Of a DNA stretch of 64,000 bases, positions 54,591-63,873 are shown in pieces; position 1 is the stretch's first letter; every line of letters starts with the position of its first letter. Position numbers and translations under genes: made by a program. Source of the DNA: Kribbella caucasensis (GTDB lineage Bacteria > Actinomycetota > Actinomycetes > Propionibacteriales > Kribbellaceae); contig NZ_SNWQ01000007.1 in assembly GCF_004361855.1 (NCBI RefSeq), forward strand, positions 248,001-312,000. Direction: 5' to 3'. Below the pieces are notes generated by a model, which worked only from the letters and a program-made list of their open reading frames with translations, was not told the DNA's origin and did not search any database.

Positions 54591-54667
54591 TTAGGATCGA
54601 GCTCGACGGAAGCCGTTCTGGACTGGCCCGCGTAGTTTTCTAATCAGAATCGGTCGGTGATGGAGAC

Positions 54668-54910
54668 TTGATCGCAAGGTTCCGGCGTGACGGGGTCGAA
54701 CTCGACCTCGATATGCGCGAGTACATCTTCGTGTACCTCACGTTTTCGTATGTCCTGGACGGCGTTGCTCTTGCTGATCACGACTTCGCGAACATCCTGG
54801 GCATGACGCGGGAGGACGCCGAAGCACTCAGAGACAACCTGATGGAAGCCGAGCGCCTCGCCCGAGTCCAGGGCACACACTGGAGTCCCAGCCGCCCGAT
54901 CGCGGAGTAA
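54668..54910 (+). CDS. small uncharacterised protein
   Basis: The 80-residue protein starts at TTG 54668 (GGAG just upstream; a weak start). It begins IARFRRDGVELDLDMREYIFVYLTF and ends with a helical, acidic segment (EDAEALRDNLMEAERLARVQG). It is followed 25 bp later by the 158-residue gene and probably belongs to the same transcript. No family is recognised; the size and context would allow an immunity or regulatory role (inference). Confidence 0.6.
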   Translation: MIARFRRDGVELDLDMREYIFVYLTFSYVLDGVALADHDFANILGMTREDAEALRDNLMEAERLARVQGTHWSPSRPIAE

Positions 54911-54935
54911 CCAGAGTGGTGTTCCCGGTGATCAG

Positions 54936-55412
54936 ATGAAACCTAACGCCGCCACCCATCTGAGGTATGTGGTCGGTGACCCTTCGCCCTACGGCAACCC
55001 GGAGGAGCGCCTGGACCTGGCGACGGCGCCGGCGTACCAGCTGTTCTTCTCGTGCTTCATGGGAGACGTCGATCTCGTCATCGGGGACGCAGGCTTCAGC
55101 ACGAAATTTGGCTGGGTGTCGACGCTCAGTTTCGCCATCGGCATGTTGCGCGCGATCCGTGAGTTGCCGGAGAGAAAATCGTCGCAGATCGGCTTTCTTG
55201 AATCCGAGGACCGGATCGAATTCCAGCTGGAGGATTCCTCGGTCAGGGTTTCCAGCTCGTATTCGGCCGACGTCGCGACGATCGTCTACGACGAGCTGCT
55301 TGAGCTTGCCGGAAACGCCCTGACCGACCTGCTGGTTGAGCTGACTTCAAGGTTCCCCACGCTGAGGGAGAATCCGTCCCTGGCGGTCGCACTGGGCAAC
55401 CCGGAGAGCTAA
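54936..55412 (+). CDS. uncharacterised protein, DUF7878-like
   Basis: The 158-residue acidic protein contains YQLFFSCFMGDVDLVIGDAGF, LSFAIGMLRAIRELP, and a C-terminal helix with LTDLLVELTSRFPTLRENPSL. The shape (alpha-beta with an acidic surface) resembles small actinobacterial proteins annotated as DUF7878 or immunity-like. The start ATG 54936 is near the stop of the 80-residue gene. A strong terminator follows. Confidence 0.7.
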   Translation: MKPNAATHLRYVVGDPSPYGNPEERLDLATAPAYQLFFSCFMGDVDLVIGDAGFSTKFGWVSTLSFAIGMLRAIRELPERKSSQIGFLESEDRIEFQLEDSSVRVSSSYSADVATIVYDELLELAGNALTDLLVELTSRFPTLRENPSLAVALGNPES

Positions 55413-55441
55413 CCCGGCTCATCGGGCGGTGGTCTGCAGTG

Positions 55442-55486
55442 AACAAGGCCTCTGCCTGGCTCCTGGGGAGCGGCAGAGGCCTTGTT
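55442..55486. terminator. bidirectional hairpin terminator
   Basis: A perfect 15-bp stem, 55442-55456 with 55472-55486, is extended by an inner 5-bp stem (gctcc/ggagc) across a 2-nt bulge. It lies between the 54936 gene (plus) and the convergent subtilase gene (minus) and should terminate both. Confidence 0.85.
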
Positions 55487-55530
55487 TGGTTACTGGTGTG
55501 GGGCTGGAGTGTCAGCTCCAGCGGCTGGTG

Positions 55531-58386
55531 TCAGCTGACCGTGAAGGATTTTGCGGGGCTGACGGCTGTGGCGTGGTCGCCGTCGGATTGGAAGACGACT
55601 CGGTAGGTGTAGCTGGCTCGGGTGGTGGGCTTGATGGAGAAGCCGTAGTTGCCGGTCGAGTTCAGCTTGGTGGACGTGATCGTGGTCCAGGTTGAACCGG
55701 TGGACCGCTGCAGGTAGACCGGGGAGCCGGCGTGCTGCGGGCGGACGTAGCCGTAGAAGGTGGTCGACTGGCCGAGCGTGATCGCGGTCGCCGTCAGGTT
55801 GGCCGTGATCGTCGGGCGGACGTCGACCGTCCAGTTGCCGGTGCGGGAACCCAGGAGCTCACCCGAGCCGTTGTAGCCCCAGGCGAAGACCGTGGAGTAA
55901 TTCGGCTTGTAGGTCACGCTGTAGGTGCCGGTCGGGCTCGTGGTGACGCGGGTGATTTCGCGCCAGGTGGAGCTGTTCTTGTTGCGGCCGTAGAGGGAGA
56001 CCGGTACGCCGGCCAGCGGGGCCTTCGTGTCCACGCGGACGACGCTGCCGCTGAGCGTGACCGAACCGCCGAAGTCCATCGCGGTAGTGGTCGCGCTCAT
56101 CGTTGAGTAGGTGCCGATCAGCTGAGCCTGAACCGACGAACTCCACTTGCCGCTGCGGTCCTTCACCCAGGCGCGGAAGGCGTAGCTGGTCGCGTTGGCG
56201 AGGCCGGTGGCGGTTGCGCTGGAGGCGGGGCCCATGTACGCCGAGGTCCCGGTGTTCGGCGCGGACGGCGGGGTGGTCCCGGCGTTCCGGCGGACGACCA
56301 CCTGGTCGAGGTCCGTGATCCCCGGCAGGGTCCACTTCATCGCGGCGGCCGCATACTGGCCCGTCAGGGTGAAGTTGGTGATCGGCGCCGGTGCAATGTC
56401 GACCGTGCGGAAGTAGACGTCGTAGCCGCCGTCCATCGGTGCCGCGCTGGTGTCCTGCAACCCCCGAATGGAGACCCGGTACGGCGTGTTGTCCTGCAGC
56501 AAGGGGGTTGGATCGATGGTCAGCTTCTTCGTCGCCGCGTCATAGGTCGACGTGCTCGGGATGGCGGCGCCGGTCTTGCCGTGGAGCAGTCGCACTGTGT
56601 TCGGCGTGATGCTCGAGGGGACCACATCGCGCTCGAAAGTGATGACCGGCGAGTAGTCCTGCGGCACACCGGCAGCGAGGTCAACCGGTGCGGTGTCACG
56701 CACCCAGCCGCGGTTGCCGACCAACGTCCCACCGGCTGTGCCGCTTGACACCCTGATCGTGTACGGACGGCTGTCACGTGAGCCGTTGAAGTTGCGGACC
56801 ATGATGAATGACCGGCCAACGGGAAGGGTGACGCTGACTTCCTCCGTTGCACCAGCGGATTCGCCGTAGTCGCTGAAGCCGATCAGGCGAAGCTGGTCGT
56901 CGTAGACAGAGAGCACGGCGTCGAGGTTCTGCGCCCGGTTCGCGCTGTCGTACGCGGGCGGCGTAACTGTGACGATCACCTTGCGCGCGGCGGCCGACTG
57001 CGCGGCGTACCAATCCTCCTCGCCTTCGGTGCCGATCGCGCCGGTGATCGAGGTACTGGACATGAAGGTCGCGCGGACTGGGACGTCGTTGCCGTCCGGA
57101 CCGGCGGCCCAGAACTCCGGAGCCCAGGTGGCGCCGAGAGCGTTGGCGGCGTCGAGGATGCCGGCGCCGTAGAACGGGTCGATACCACGCGGACCTGCAT
57201 CACGGGCGGTGGACTTCAGCCGCGCTTCGATCTGGGCGGGGGTGTAGCTCGGGAACCTGTTCCGCAGGAGTGCGGCCACCCCGGCGACCATCGGAGCCGA
57301 GAATGACGTGCCGTTGCCGCCCCAGTACGGCTCGTAGCGCGGGTCGGTGAGGGCCCGCGGGCCGGTCGACAGGATGTGCCAGCCGGGTGCGGTGATGTCG
57401 ACCGTGTCGCCCCACGAGCTGAAGGTGGTCAGGACGCCGTTGTTGTCGGTGGCACCGACCGAGATCGTCTCCGGGAAGGATGCCGGGTAGTGCAGCGCGT
57501 TGCTGTACTCGTTGCCCGAGGCAGCGACGACGACGATGCCCTTGGCAACGGCGTTCTTAACAGCGTCGTGCATGACCGAGTTGTAGCTGCTACCGCCGAG
57601 TGACATATTGATCACCCGCGCCCCGTGCGAGGCCGCCCAGTTGATCCCCGCGACCACGCTCGAGTCGCTGCCGCTGCCCTCAGCGTTGAGGACCTTCACC
57701 GGGAGGATCCGGGCGTTCCAGGCGACACCGGCGACGCCGCGGCCGTTGTTGGTGTTGGCGGCGATGATGCCCGCCACCATCGTGCCGTGGCTGTTGTCGT
57801 CGTTGGTGTTGGTGGTCTTGTTGAGCGCGTTGTAGCCCGGCAGGATCCGCCCGCTCAGCTCCGGGTGGCCGGCGTCGACGCCGGTGTCCAGTACTGCGAC
57901 GGTCTGGGTGCCGGCGGACTTGGAGATGTCCCAGGCCTGCGGCATCCGGATGGTCGAGAGGTACCCCTGGTCGCTGGCGTAGTACTCGTCGTTCGGAGTC
58001 GCGTCGGCCTTGCGGATGTAGTCGAGGGAGGCAAGCTCGACGCTTGGCTCTGCCTTCAGCTTCTTCAGCAGGTCGGGTGCGGCGCCGTTGCTCGTGACCG
58101 TGACGTAGTCGTCGGTGGCGAGGGTGGCGGCTTGGCGGCTGTTGTGCTTGGCAAGCACCGACTTGCGGGCAGAGCTCGTTGCCTTGGGCGAGAACTTCAC
58201 CAGCACCGAGTGCGGGTCATAGGCCTCGGCGGCGGGGGCGAGCTGCCGCGCGGGGACGTTGAAAGCGTTGTAGAAAGGTTTCGGTTCGGCCGCCGAGACG
58301 GACGAGCCGGTCAGGGTGACGAGAGTGGTTGCGACGAGCGTCGCGGGCACTCCCAGTTTCACCAGGAGAGCAGGGCGGATGGACAT
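55531..58386 (-). CDS. secreted S8 subtilisin-like serine peptidase
   Basis: A 951-residue exported protease. Signal peptide (residues 1-32), propeptide with VLVKFSP and the inhibitor-like strand pattern, then the catalytic domain with Asp167 (VAVLDTGVD), His200 (NSHGTMVAG), oxyanion Asn292 (ASGNE) and Ser361 (GTSFSAPMVAG). After about residue 420 come a pre-peptidase-like domain (VRATFMSSTSITG, then a VSVTLPVGRSF strand), an Ig-like SbsA domain (FERDVVPSSITPNTVRL), a fibronectin III-like domain and two Ig-like repeats. The start is ATG 58386. It probably degrades extracellular protein. Confidence 0.95.
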   Translation of the reverse strand: MSIRPALLVKLGVPATLVATTLVTLTGSSVSAAEPKPFYNAFNVPARQLAPAAEAYDPHSVLVKFSPKATSSARKSVLAKHNSRQAATLATDDYVTVTSNGAAPDLLKKLKAEPSVELASLDYIRKADATPNDEYYASDQGYLSTIRMPQAWDISKSAGTQTVAVLDTGVDAGHPELSGRILPGYNALNKTTNTNDDNSHGTMVAGIIAANTNNGRGVAGVAWNARILPVKVLNAEGSGSDSSVVAGINWAASHGARVINMSLGGSSYNSVMHDAVKNAVAKGIVVVAASGNEYSNALHYPASFPETISVGATDNNGVLTTFSSWGDTVDITAPGWHILSTGPRALTDPRYEPYWGGNGTSFSAPMVAGVAALLRNRFPSYTPAQIEARLKSTARDAGPRGIDPFYGAGILDAANALGATWAPEFWAAGPDGNDVPVRATFMSSTSITGAIGTEGEEDWYAAQSAAARKVIVTVTPPAYDSANRAQNLDAVLSVYDDQLRLIGFSDYGESAGATEEVSVTLPVGRSFIMVRNFNGSRDSRPYTIRVSSGTAGGTLVGNRGWVRDTAPVDLAAGVPQDYSPVITFERDVVPSSITPNTVRLLHGKTGAAIPSTSTYDAATKKLTIDPTPLLQDNTPYRVSIRGLQDTSAAPMDGGYDVYFRTVDIAPAPITNFTLTGQYAAAAMKWTLPGITDLDQVVVRRNAGTTPPSAPNTGTSAYMGPASSATATGLANATSYAFRAWVKDRSGKWSSSVQAQLIGTYSTMSATTTAMDFGGSVTLSGSVVRVDTKAPLAGVPVSLYGRNKNSSTWREITRVTTSPTGTYSVTYKPNYSTVFAWGYNGSGELLGSRTGNWTVDVRPTITANLTATAITLGQSTTFYGYVRPQHAGSPVYLQRSTGSTWTTITSTKLNSTGNYGFSIKPTTRASYTYRVVFQSDGDHATAVSPAKSFTVS

Positions 58387-58559
58387 GAGGACCCCCCCAT
58401 TGGGTCTCAGAGTTACATTCTGGCCGGAGTATGCCAGAGGCTGGGGACAATCTGTCTGCCGCGCCAGAGCCGCGGCGATGTCAATAGCTGCAACCCCGCT
58501 CCGACGTCCCGCCCGGACGCCCGCCCGGGCGTGAACACTCGGAGAACGCGAGGAGAACC

Positions 58560-58901
58560 ATGAAATACATGCTGCTGATCCGCCCGGACGTGGACTTCGA
58601 CGGCCCGGTCCCGCCGGACATGCTGGCGGCGACCGAGGCGTGGGTGCGGGAGATGACCGAGCGCGGCGTCAGGCTGCACGGCGACGCGATCCGCCCGGCC
58701 GACGAGGGCACCGGGGTCAGCCGCCGGCAGGGCAAGGTGATCACGACCGACGGCCCGTACGCGGAGGCGAAGGAGCAGATGGGCGGCTACGACATGATCG
58801 AGTGCCGCGACCTGGACGAGGCGATCGAGATCGCGTCCAAGCACCCGGTCGCCCAGATCGGCATGGTCGAGATCCGCCCCGTCTGGGACCTCACCCAATA
58901 G
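58560..58901 (+). CDS. YCII-domain protein
   Basis: The 113-residue protein begins MKYMLLIRPDVDFDGP and carries the YCII/DGPF signature TTDGPYAEAKEQMGGYDMIEC, with the conserved Asp and His (LHGDAIRP). Such proteins are frequent partners of ECF sigma factors, but none is adjacent here. The start ATG follows GGAGAAC. It is divergent from the subtilase gene. Confidence 0.9.
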   Translation: MKYMLLIRPDVDFDGPVPPDMLAATEAWVREMTERGVRLHGDAIRPADEGTGVSRRQGKVITTDGPYAEAKEQMGGYDMIECRDLDEAIEIASKHPVAQIGMVEIRPVWDLTQ

Positions 58902-58996
58902 CCCGTACAACGAACCTCCCGCGCCCCGGCTCGTAGGCGCGGGAGCCGTTCGGCCCTAGGGTGTGGAGTCCCGACTGCGGAGGAGAGCGCAAAGCG

Positions 58997-59809
58997 ATGA
59001 CCGGTACCGCCCCGAGTTCTGACCTGGCCAGTTGGCAGAAGACGTCCTTCACGGGCGCGGGTCTGACCTACGACTGCTACCAAAAGGGCGAGGGCCCGGG
59101 CGTCGTGCTGATCCCGGAGATCCCCGGCGTCACCCCGGAGGTCGCCGCCCTCGGCGACCACCTGGTCGACGAGGGCTTCACAGTGGTGATCCCATCGCCG
59201 TTCGGCCAACCAGGACGCCCGGAGACCGCCGGCTATGCGCTCCGGATCATCGCCCGCCTCTGCGTCGCCTCCGAGTTCCGCGCCTTCGCGACCAACGCCA
59301 ACCGCCCGTTCGCGGCGTACCTTCGTGCGCTCTCCGCCGACCTGGCAGCCCGTACGCCGGGACGCGGGGTCGGCGTGATCGGGATGTGCTTCAGCGGCGG
59401 ATTCGCATTGGCGGCAGCCGTGGACGACTCGGTCCTCGCACCCGTACTGAGCCAGCCGTCGGTCCCGTTCTCGATCACCGCCAGGATGAAGGCCGATCCC
59501 GGCCTCTCGCAGGAGGAGTTGGACCGGGTGACCGAGCGGACCCGCGCCGACGGACTCTGCGTGCTAGGCCTCCGGTTCAGCGGGGACAAGGTCTCCCCGG
59601 GCGAACGCTTCGTGACGTTGCGCGAGCGCCTCGGCGACGCGTTCGAGGTGATCGAGCTCGACTCCGGTCCGGGCAACCCCGGCGGCTTCGGCAAGTCGGC
59701 ACACAGCGTGCTCACCCGCGAGGTCCGCGACCAGCCCGGACACCTGGCCCTCGCCGCCCGCGAACGCACGGTCGACTTCCTCCGCAAGCAGCTCACCCCG
59801 CAAACCTGA
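58997..59809 (+). CDS. dienelactone hydrolase-family protein
   Basis: The 270-residue alpha/beta hydrolase shows GVVLIPEIPGVTPEVAALGDHLVDEGF, the nucleophile elbow GVIGMCFSGGFALA (Cys nucleophile as in dienelactone hydrolases), an acidic FSGDKVSPGE and the C-terminal His in FGKSAHSVLTREV. The start ATG 58997 follows GGAGGAG. Native substrate unknown; it is in no pathway cluster here. Confidence 0.9.
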   Translation: MTGTAPSSDLASWQKTSFTGAGLTYDCYQKGEGPGVVLIPEIPGVTPEVAALGDHLVDEGFTVVIPSPFGQPGRPETAGYALRIIARLCVASEFRAFATNANRPFAAYLRALSADLAARTPGRGVGVIGMCFSGGFALAAAVDDSVLAPVLSQPSVPFSITARMKADPGLSQEELDRVTERTRADGLCVLGLRFSGDKVSPGERFVTLRERLGDAFEVIELDSGPGNPGGFGKSAHSVLTREVRDQPGHLALAARERTVDFLRKQLTPQT

Positions 59810-60112
59810 GCCAGGTCGGATGACGATTTCCGGCTGAGTCTGGGCCCGGTCTCCGCGGCCTGACGGAAAGCGGTTAACCAGATACGTGCCGACGTCTCGG
59901 TGGCTGCGACCCCCGGAGCTGGACCAAACGTTTGTTTCGCGGCGGAAAGCCTGCTTTTCAAGGGGTTTCGTTGCTGTGTGCAAAGGTTGGTGCGCGGTGG
60001 GTGACGCTGCCCGATTCGCACTGGTCGGGTGCCCCGCAAACATGGCACCATCGGCGAGCGAGGCGGTATGTGATCGTCCTCGGCGCGGGACGTATCCAGG
60101 GGGACAGAGCGA
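59810..60112. other. 303-bp spacer with a 10-bp palindrome
   Basis: No gene is recognised. A relatively AT-rich stretch (59925-59990) begins with the perfect palindrome caaacgtttg (59925-59934), the best candidate operator for the downstream gene. A ggacagagcg sequence precedes ATG 60113. Confidence 0.5.
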
Positions 60113-60808
60113 ATGGCGAAGGCCAAGCGAGAGAACCAGAGAAGCGATCCGGAACAGCCACATTGGACGCCGGCGAACAGCACCGGGGCGAACGGGACCG
60201 GCGAGCCGGGCACGGGCGGATCCGGGCCGGCACTCGACGTCGCGGTCGACGAGCACTCGCACAACCTGAACGGTCACTCACAGTCAGCGGAGCACAACGG
60301 GATCAACGGCAACGGCGTCGCCAAGGTGGTCGAGTTCGCGACCACGGTGCGGCTGGACGAGATCGCGCTCGCGGCGATCGCGTTGTCGGACGGCGTACAG
60401 GCCGCGACAGCAGGGTTACCGGAGTCCGTCGAGGCGCGGCAGTACCGGCGCGATCTGGACGAGGCCGCTGACCGGTTCCGCGCGGTCGCCAGCGAACTGG
60501 AGACGACCGCGGGAAACCTGGTCCGGCTGGCCGCGAACGAAGGGCACAGCTGCGCGGTCGCCTGGGGCGTCTGCCCGGAACACGGCCTCACCTTGATGAA
60601 CGTCGGCGAGGACGTGACGTGTCATGTCCTCGGCTGCTACAGCGCACCGGAGGGCGCGATCGATCGCTGTCCGCAAACGGTGGCCTACAAGGTCGTCGAC
60701 GCGGCCGGGCCGGCGTTGTTCGTCTGCTCCGGCCACGCGATCGCCTGCCGGCTGCATCTGGAGGACGCCGTGATCACCCTTGCCTCGGACAGCCTCGAGC
60801 TGCTCTGA
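60113..60808 (+). CDS. uncharacterised protein with C-terminal Cys/His cluster
   Basis: The 231-residue protein has a low-complexity N-terminus (residues 1-65, Asn/Gly/His-rich), a helical central region (ARQYRRDLDEAADRFRAVASELE) and a C-terminal part with CAVAWGVCPEHG, CHVLGCYSAP, DRCPQTVAY and FVCSGHAIACRLH, a potential double zinc site. No family recognised. It converges with the GH71-like gene and stands alone. Confidence 0.75.
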   Translation: MAKAKRENQRSDPEQPHWTPANSTGANGTGEPGTGGSGPALDVAVDEHSHNLNGHSQSAEHNGINGNGVAKVVEFATTVRLDEIALAAIALSDGVQAATAGLPESVEARQYRRDLDEAADRFRAVASELETTAGNLVRLAANEGHSCAVAWGVCPEHGLTLMNVGEDVTCHVLGCYSAPEGAIDRCPQTVAYKVVDAAGPALFVCSGHAIACRLHLEDAVITLASDSLELL

Positions 60809-60817
60809 TCAAAGATC

Positions 60818-62326
60818 TCATTCGATCCGGCACGAGCTGAGCTGGTCGTTGGCATTGGGGGAGAGGGCAACGAAGTTCGGCGTGTCCGCGGTCCGCGTCC
60901 ACGACTGACCGCCAAACCCATCCTCGGCGTAGATCGTCACCGTCCACCCCGCCGGGATCCGTACCGACGATGCCCAGTTGTCCTGTACGCCGGCCGCCTG
61001 CAGCTGCGCACGACTGTAGTTGCCCTTGGCAAGCGCCTGTCCGGCCGCACCGCCGTAGTCGACATGTTCGTAGAAGATCACCCCACCTGCACCGGAGTCC
61101 GGCATCGGCGGGGTCGGCCGGATCTCGGTGAGCGGGAGCTCGCCCTTGAACATCCGGCCGCCGTCGTTCGTCAGCCTCAGGTAGTAGTCCGAGGAGCAGG
61201 CCGTGCCATCTTCGTCGAGCGCCCGGATCCCGGACCCCTGCGGCACCCAGGACGCACTCTCCGCGGTCTTGGCGATCTGGTTGCCTTCGTTGTACTCGTC
61301 GAACATCGAGATGTAGAGCCCCTGCACGCCAACGCGTTTGAGGTTGTAGAACTGCCGCCACATCAGGTCGCCGTGCCGCCGGTGCCCGGACTGCAGATCA
61401 CCCGGGATCACGCACGGCTGGTAGTCGATGCCAAACGCGTTGCAGTCCGCCTGATCTTGCTGATTCACGTTGTTGTAGTAGTGATCCGCGCCCGCAACGT
61501 CGCTGATCCGCCCCACCATCCAGGGCGAGAGCATGTTGAACGCGTGGTACACGTCCAGGTAGCCGGCCCGTGAGTCCTCAACCCCGCGTCGCCAATGCGT
61601 CGGCACCCCGCCGATCACATAGCAGCCCTGGCTCTTGAACCAGTTCACGACGTCCAGACAAACAGAAGCGGGCCACGCCTTGTTGGCCTCGTCGAAACCG
61701 AAGCCCCAGATGCAGACGACCGGCTTGCCGTTCTGTCGCGCGTACGCCGGGGACGCGGTGGACGCGCTCATCTTCGTTGTCCAGTCGGACTTCATCTCCG
61801 ACTGCATGTTCTCCCAACCGGTCGCGTCGTACATGATGTAGAACTTCCGCCCGCACTGTTCGGCGGCTTGGCGCACCTTGACGGCCATCGCGTCCCGGGT
61901 CGGGCCCTCGCCGCCGAAGGGGTTGAACCGCTGCAGCGCCGCCGTGTCGCAGCCGTGCTGCTGCATCCACTGGAAGTGCGTGTTCACGGTCTGCTGGTCG
62001 TACGACGAGAACAGCTTCGCGGGCAGCCCGTTGTTCAGATTCGGGTACGCCGTCTGGTAGGTCGCGGCGTATTCGCGGACGTCGGGCCAACTGACGATCG
62101 CCGTGTTGGTCGGCGACGGCGGCTGACCCCAGTTCTGGCTCCAGTGCCACCAGCCGTTGATCGGGGCGCCGTCGCCGCTGCAGGCGAACCAGCCCTGATA
62201 GCCGACGGTGACCTTGCCGACCACATCGCCTGGTGGGCTGGCCGACGGGGTCGCTGCGGAAGTGGTGGCGGTGGCCGCGGTCAGTGCTCCGGAGGCAGCC
62301 AGGAAGGTACGGCGGGTGAGCGTCAT
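60818..62326 (-). CDS. secreted GH71/GH99-like hydrolase with crystallin-like domain
   Basis: The 502-residue protein starts at ATG 62326, preceded by AGGAG; the upstream extension is unlikely. A twin-arginine signal peptide (TLTRRTFLAASGALTAATAT) precedes a TIM-barrel domain of the xylosidase/arabinosidase or GH71-GH99 type (KVTVGYQGWFACSGDGAPIN, VCIWGFGFDEAN, GLYISMFDEYNEGNQ). The C-terminal 90 residues, GVIFYEHVDYGGAAGQ and then VTIYAEDGFGGQSW, form a beta/gamma-crystallin-like module. It is divergent from a ROK regulator, which probably controls it. Confidence 0.88.
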   Translation of the reverse strand: MTLTRRTFLAASGALTAATATTSAATPSASPPGDVVGKVTVGYQGWFACSGDGAPINGWWHWSQNWGQPPSPTNTAIVSWPDVREYAATYQTAYPNLNNGLPAKLFSSYDQQTVNTHFQWMQQHGCDTAALQRFNPFGGEGPTRDAMAVKVRQAAEQCGRKFYIMYDATGWENMQSEMKSDWTTKMSASTASPAYARQNGKPVVCIWGFGFDEANKAWPASVCLDVVNWFKSQGCYVIGGVPTHWRRGVEDSRAGYLDVYHAFNMLSPWMVGRISDVAGADHYYNNVNQQDQADCNAFGIDYQPCVIPGDLQSGHRRHGDLMWRQFYNLKRVGVQGLYISMFDEYNEGNQIAKTAESASWVPQGSGIRALDEDGTACSSDYYLRLTNDGGRMFKGELPLTEIRPTPPMPDSGAGGVIFYEHVDYGGAAGQALAKGNYSRAQLQAAGVQDNWASSVRIPAGWTVTIYAEDGFGGQSWTRTADTPNFVALSPNANDQLSSCRIE

Positions 62327-62489
62327 GTGTGCAGGCTCCTGATCGGGGCGGACAGGACTGCGGAGAGTGGCGCCGAGCGTACAAACTGCCGCTACACCGG
62401 CGCAAGACCTTGACGATGCCCTGCAAGATCGCAACCAATGGTGGTTGGGCAAATCTCCCGGTGATCCGCAGAAACCTGGTCGCAACATC

Positions 62490-62539
62490 TTGACGGCGAC
62501 GGAGTGGCGTACTTAGTTTGTTGGCTCAACAGACAAAGT
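62490..62539 (+). promoter_or_regulatory. ROK gene promoter with 29-bp palindromic operator
   Basis: TTGACG (62490-62495), 18 bp, TAGTTT (62514-62519) form a good sigma70-like promoter. An inverted repeat with 12-bp arms (acttagtttgtt and aacagacaaagt, 10 of 12 matching, 62511-62539) covers the -10 box and start site, consistent with autoregulation by the ROK protein. Confidence 0.72.
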
Positions 62540-62577
62540 CTGTGAGCGGCGTCACAGTCAACGAGGGGTGGGGTCGG

Positions 62578-63855
62578 ATGCTGACGGAAGGTGGCCGGCC
62601 GGGAGGCGCTGCGGTGGCCGCCGATCACGTCTCGCTCCGCCGGAACAACCTCTCTGTCGTACTCCGCCACGTCCGCGCGGCCGGACCCCGATCGCGGGCC
62701 CGGATCGCCGCCGACACGGGCCTGAACAAGGCCACCGTCTCGAGCCTCGTCGCCGAGTTGGTCGAACGCGGCCTGCTCCGCGAAGGCCAGGCCGAGATCG
62801 AACGCGGCGCCCTCGGCCGGCCGGGCCAGCTGGTCGAGCTCGACGGCAGCAGCGTCTGCGGTGTCGGCGCGGAGATCAACGTCGACTACCTGGCCGTCGC
62901 CGCGCTCGACCTGAGCGGCGGCGTCGTGCTCGAACACCGCGTCCCCCTCGACGTCGCCCACCAGGACCCCAGTACGACGCTGGACCGCCTGGCCGACCTG
63001 ATTCGTGAGGCCGTCGCCGCCGTGGACGCGCGCGGCGGGCAGACCGCCGGGGTCACGTTGGCGGTGCCTGGGCTCGTCCAGAGCGCGACCGGATCGCTCA
63101 AGCTCGCCCCCAACCTCGGCTGGAACGAGGTCCCGGTGGTCGACGAGATGCGCGCCCGACTCGGCGATCCGGCGTACCCGTTCCGGGTGGACAACGAGGC
63201 CAACCTGGCCGCGCTGGCGGAGTACTCGGAACTGAAGAAGGACACCGGAAACCAGGCCGACGACCTCGTCCTGCTCACCGGCGCGATCGGTGTCGGTGGC
63301 GGCGTGGTGAGCGACGGGCATCTGCTCCGTGGCGGTCACGGGTTCAGCGGCGAGGTCGGGCACATGCCGGTCGCCCCGGCCGGCCGGACCTGCGGCTGTG
63401 GCCGGACCGGGTGCTGGGAGACCGTGGTCGGCCTGACCACGTTGCTCAACAAGGCGACCGACGCCGACGACCCGGTGCGGGATCCATCCCTTGACGTGGA
63501 GCGGCGGCTGGCCGAGATCACCCGCCGGGCCGAGGCCGGAGATGCCCGGACACTGGGCGCGCTGGCCGATGTCGGGACCTGGCTGGGTATCGGGGGCGCG
63601 ATCCTGGTCAACATCCTGAACCCCGACGTACTCGTGCTCGGCGGCTACTTCGCGTCTCTCGGGCCGTGGCTGCAAGAGCCGCTGGAGAGCGCGATCCGGG
63701 ACCGGGTGATCGCGCCGGAGGGTGGTGGTTGCCGGGTGGTCCAGTCCGAGTTGGGGTTCGCAGCGGCGGTCCGGGGTGGCGCGCAGATCTCGCTCGACCA
63801 GGTGTTTCTCGACCCGACCTTGATCGGTCGCGACGCGACAGGGGTGGCCCAATGA
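62578..63855 (+). CDS. ROK-family transcriptional regulator
   Basis: The protein has 425 residues from ATG 62578 (GAGGGG upstream). A winged helix (RSRARIAADTGLNKATVSSLVAELVERGLLREG) precedes the ROK domain with GVTLAVPGLVQ, GAIGVGGGVV, GEVGHM and an intact zinc motif CGCGRTGCWE. Divergent from the GH71-like hydrolase and immediately upstream of a sugar ABC ATPase, it probably controls uptake and degradation of one glycan. Sugar-kinase activity is unlikely because of the HTH. Confidence 0.93.
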   Translation: MLTEGGRPGGAAVAADHVSLRRNNLSVVLRHVRAAGPRSRARIAADTGLNKATVSSLVAELVERGLLREGQAEIERGALGRPGQLVELDGSSVCGVGAEINVDYLAVAALDLSGGVVLEHRVPLDVAHQDPSTTLDRLADLIREAVAAVDARGGQTAGVTLAVPGLVQSATGSLKLAPNLGWNEVPVVDEMRARLGDPAYPFRVDNEANLAALAEYSELKKDTGNQADDLVLLTGAIGVGGGVVSDGHLLRGGHGFSGEVGHMPVAPAGRTCGCGRTGCWETVVGLTTLLNKATDADDPVRDPSLDVERRLAEITRRAEAGDARTLGALADVGTWLGIGGAILVNILNPDVLVLGGYFASLGPWLQEPLESAIRDRVIAPEGGGCRVVQSELGFAAAVRGGAQISLDQVFLDPTLIGRDATGVAQ

Positions 63856-63873
63856 CTGGGAGGGGTGACAGGG

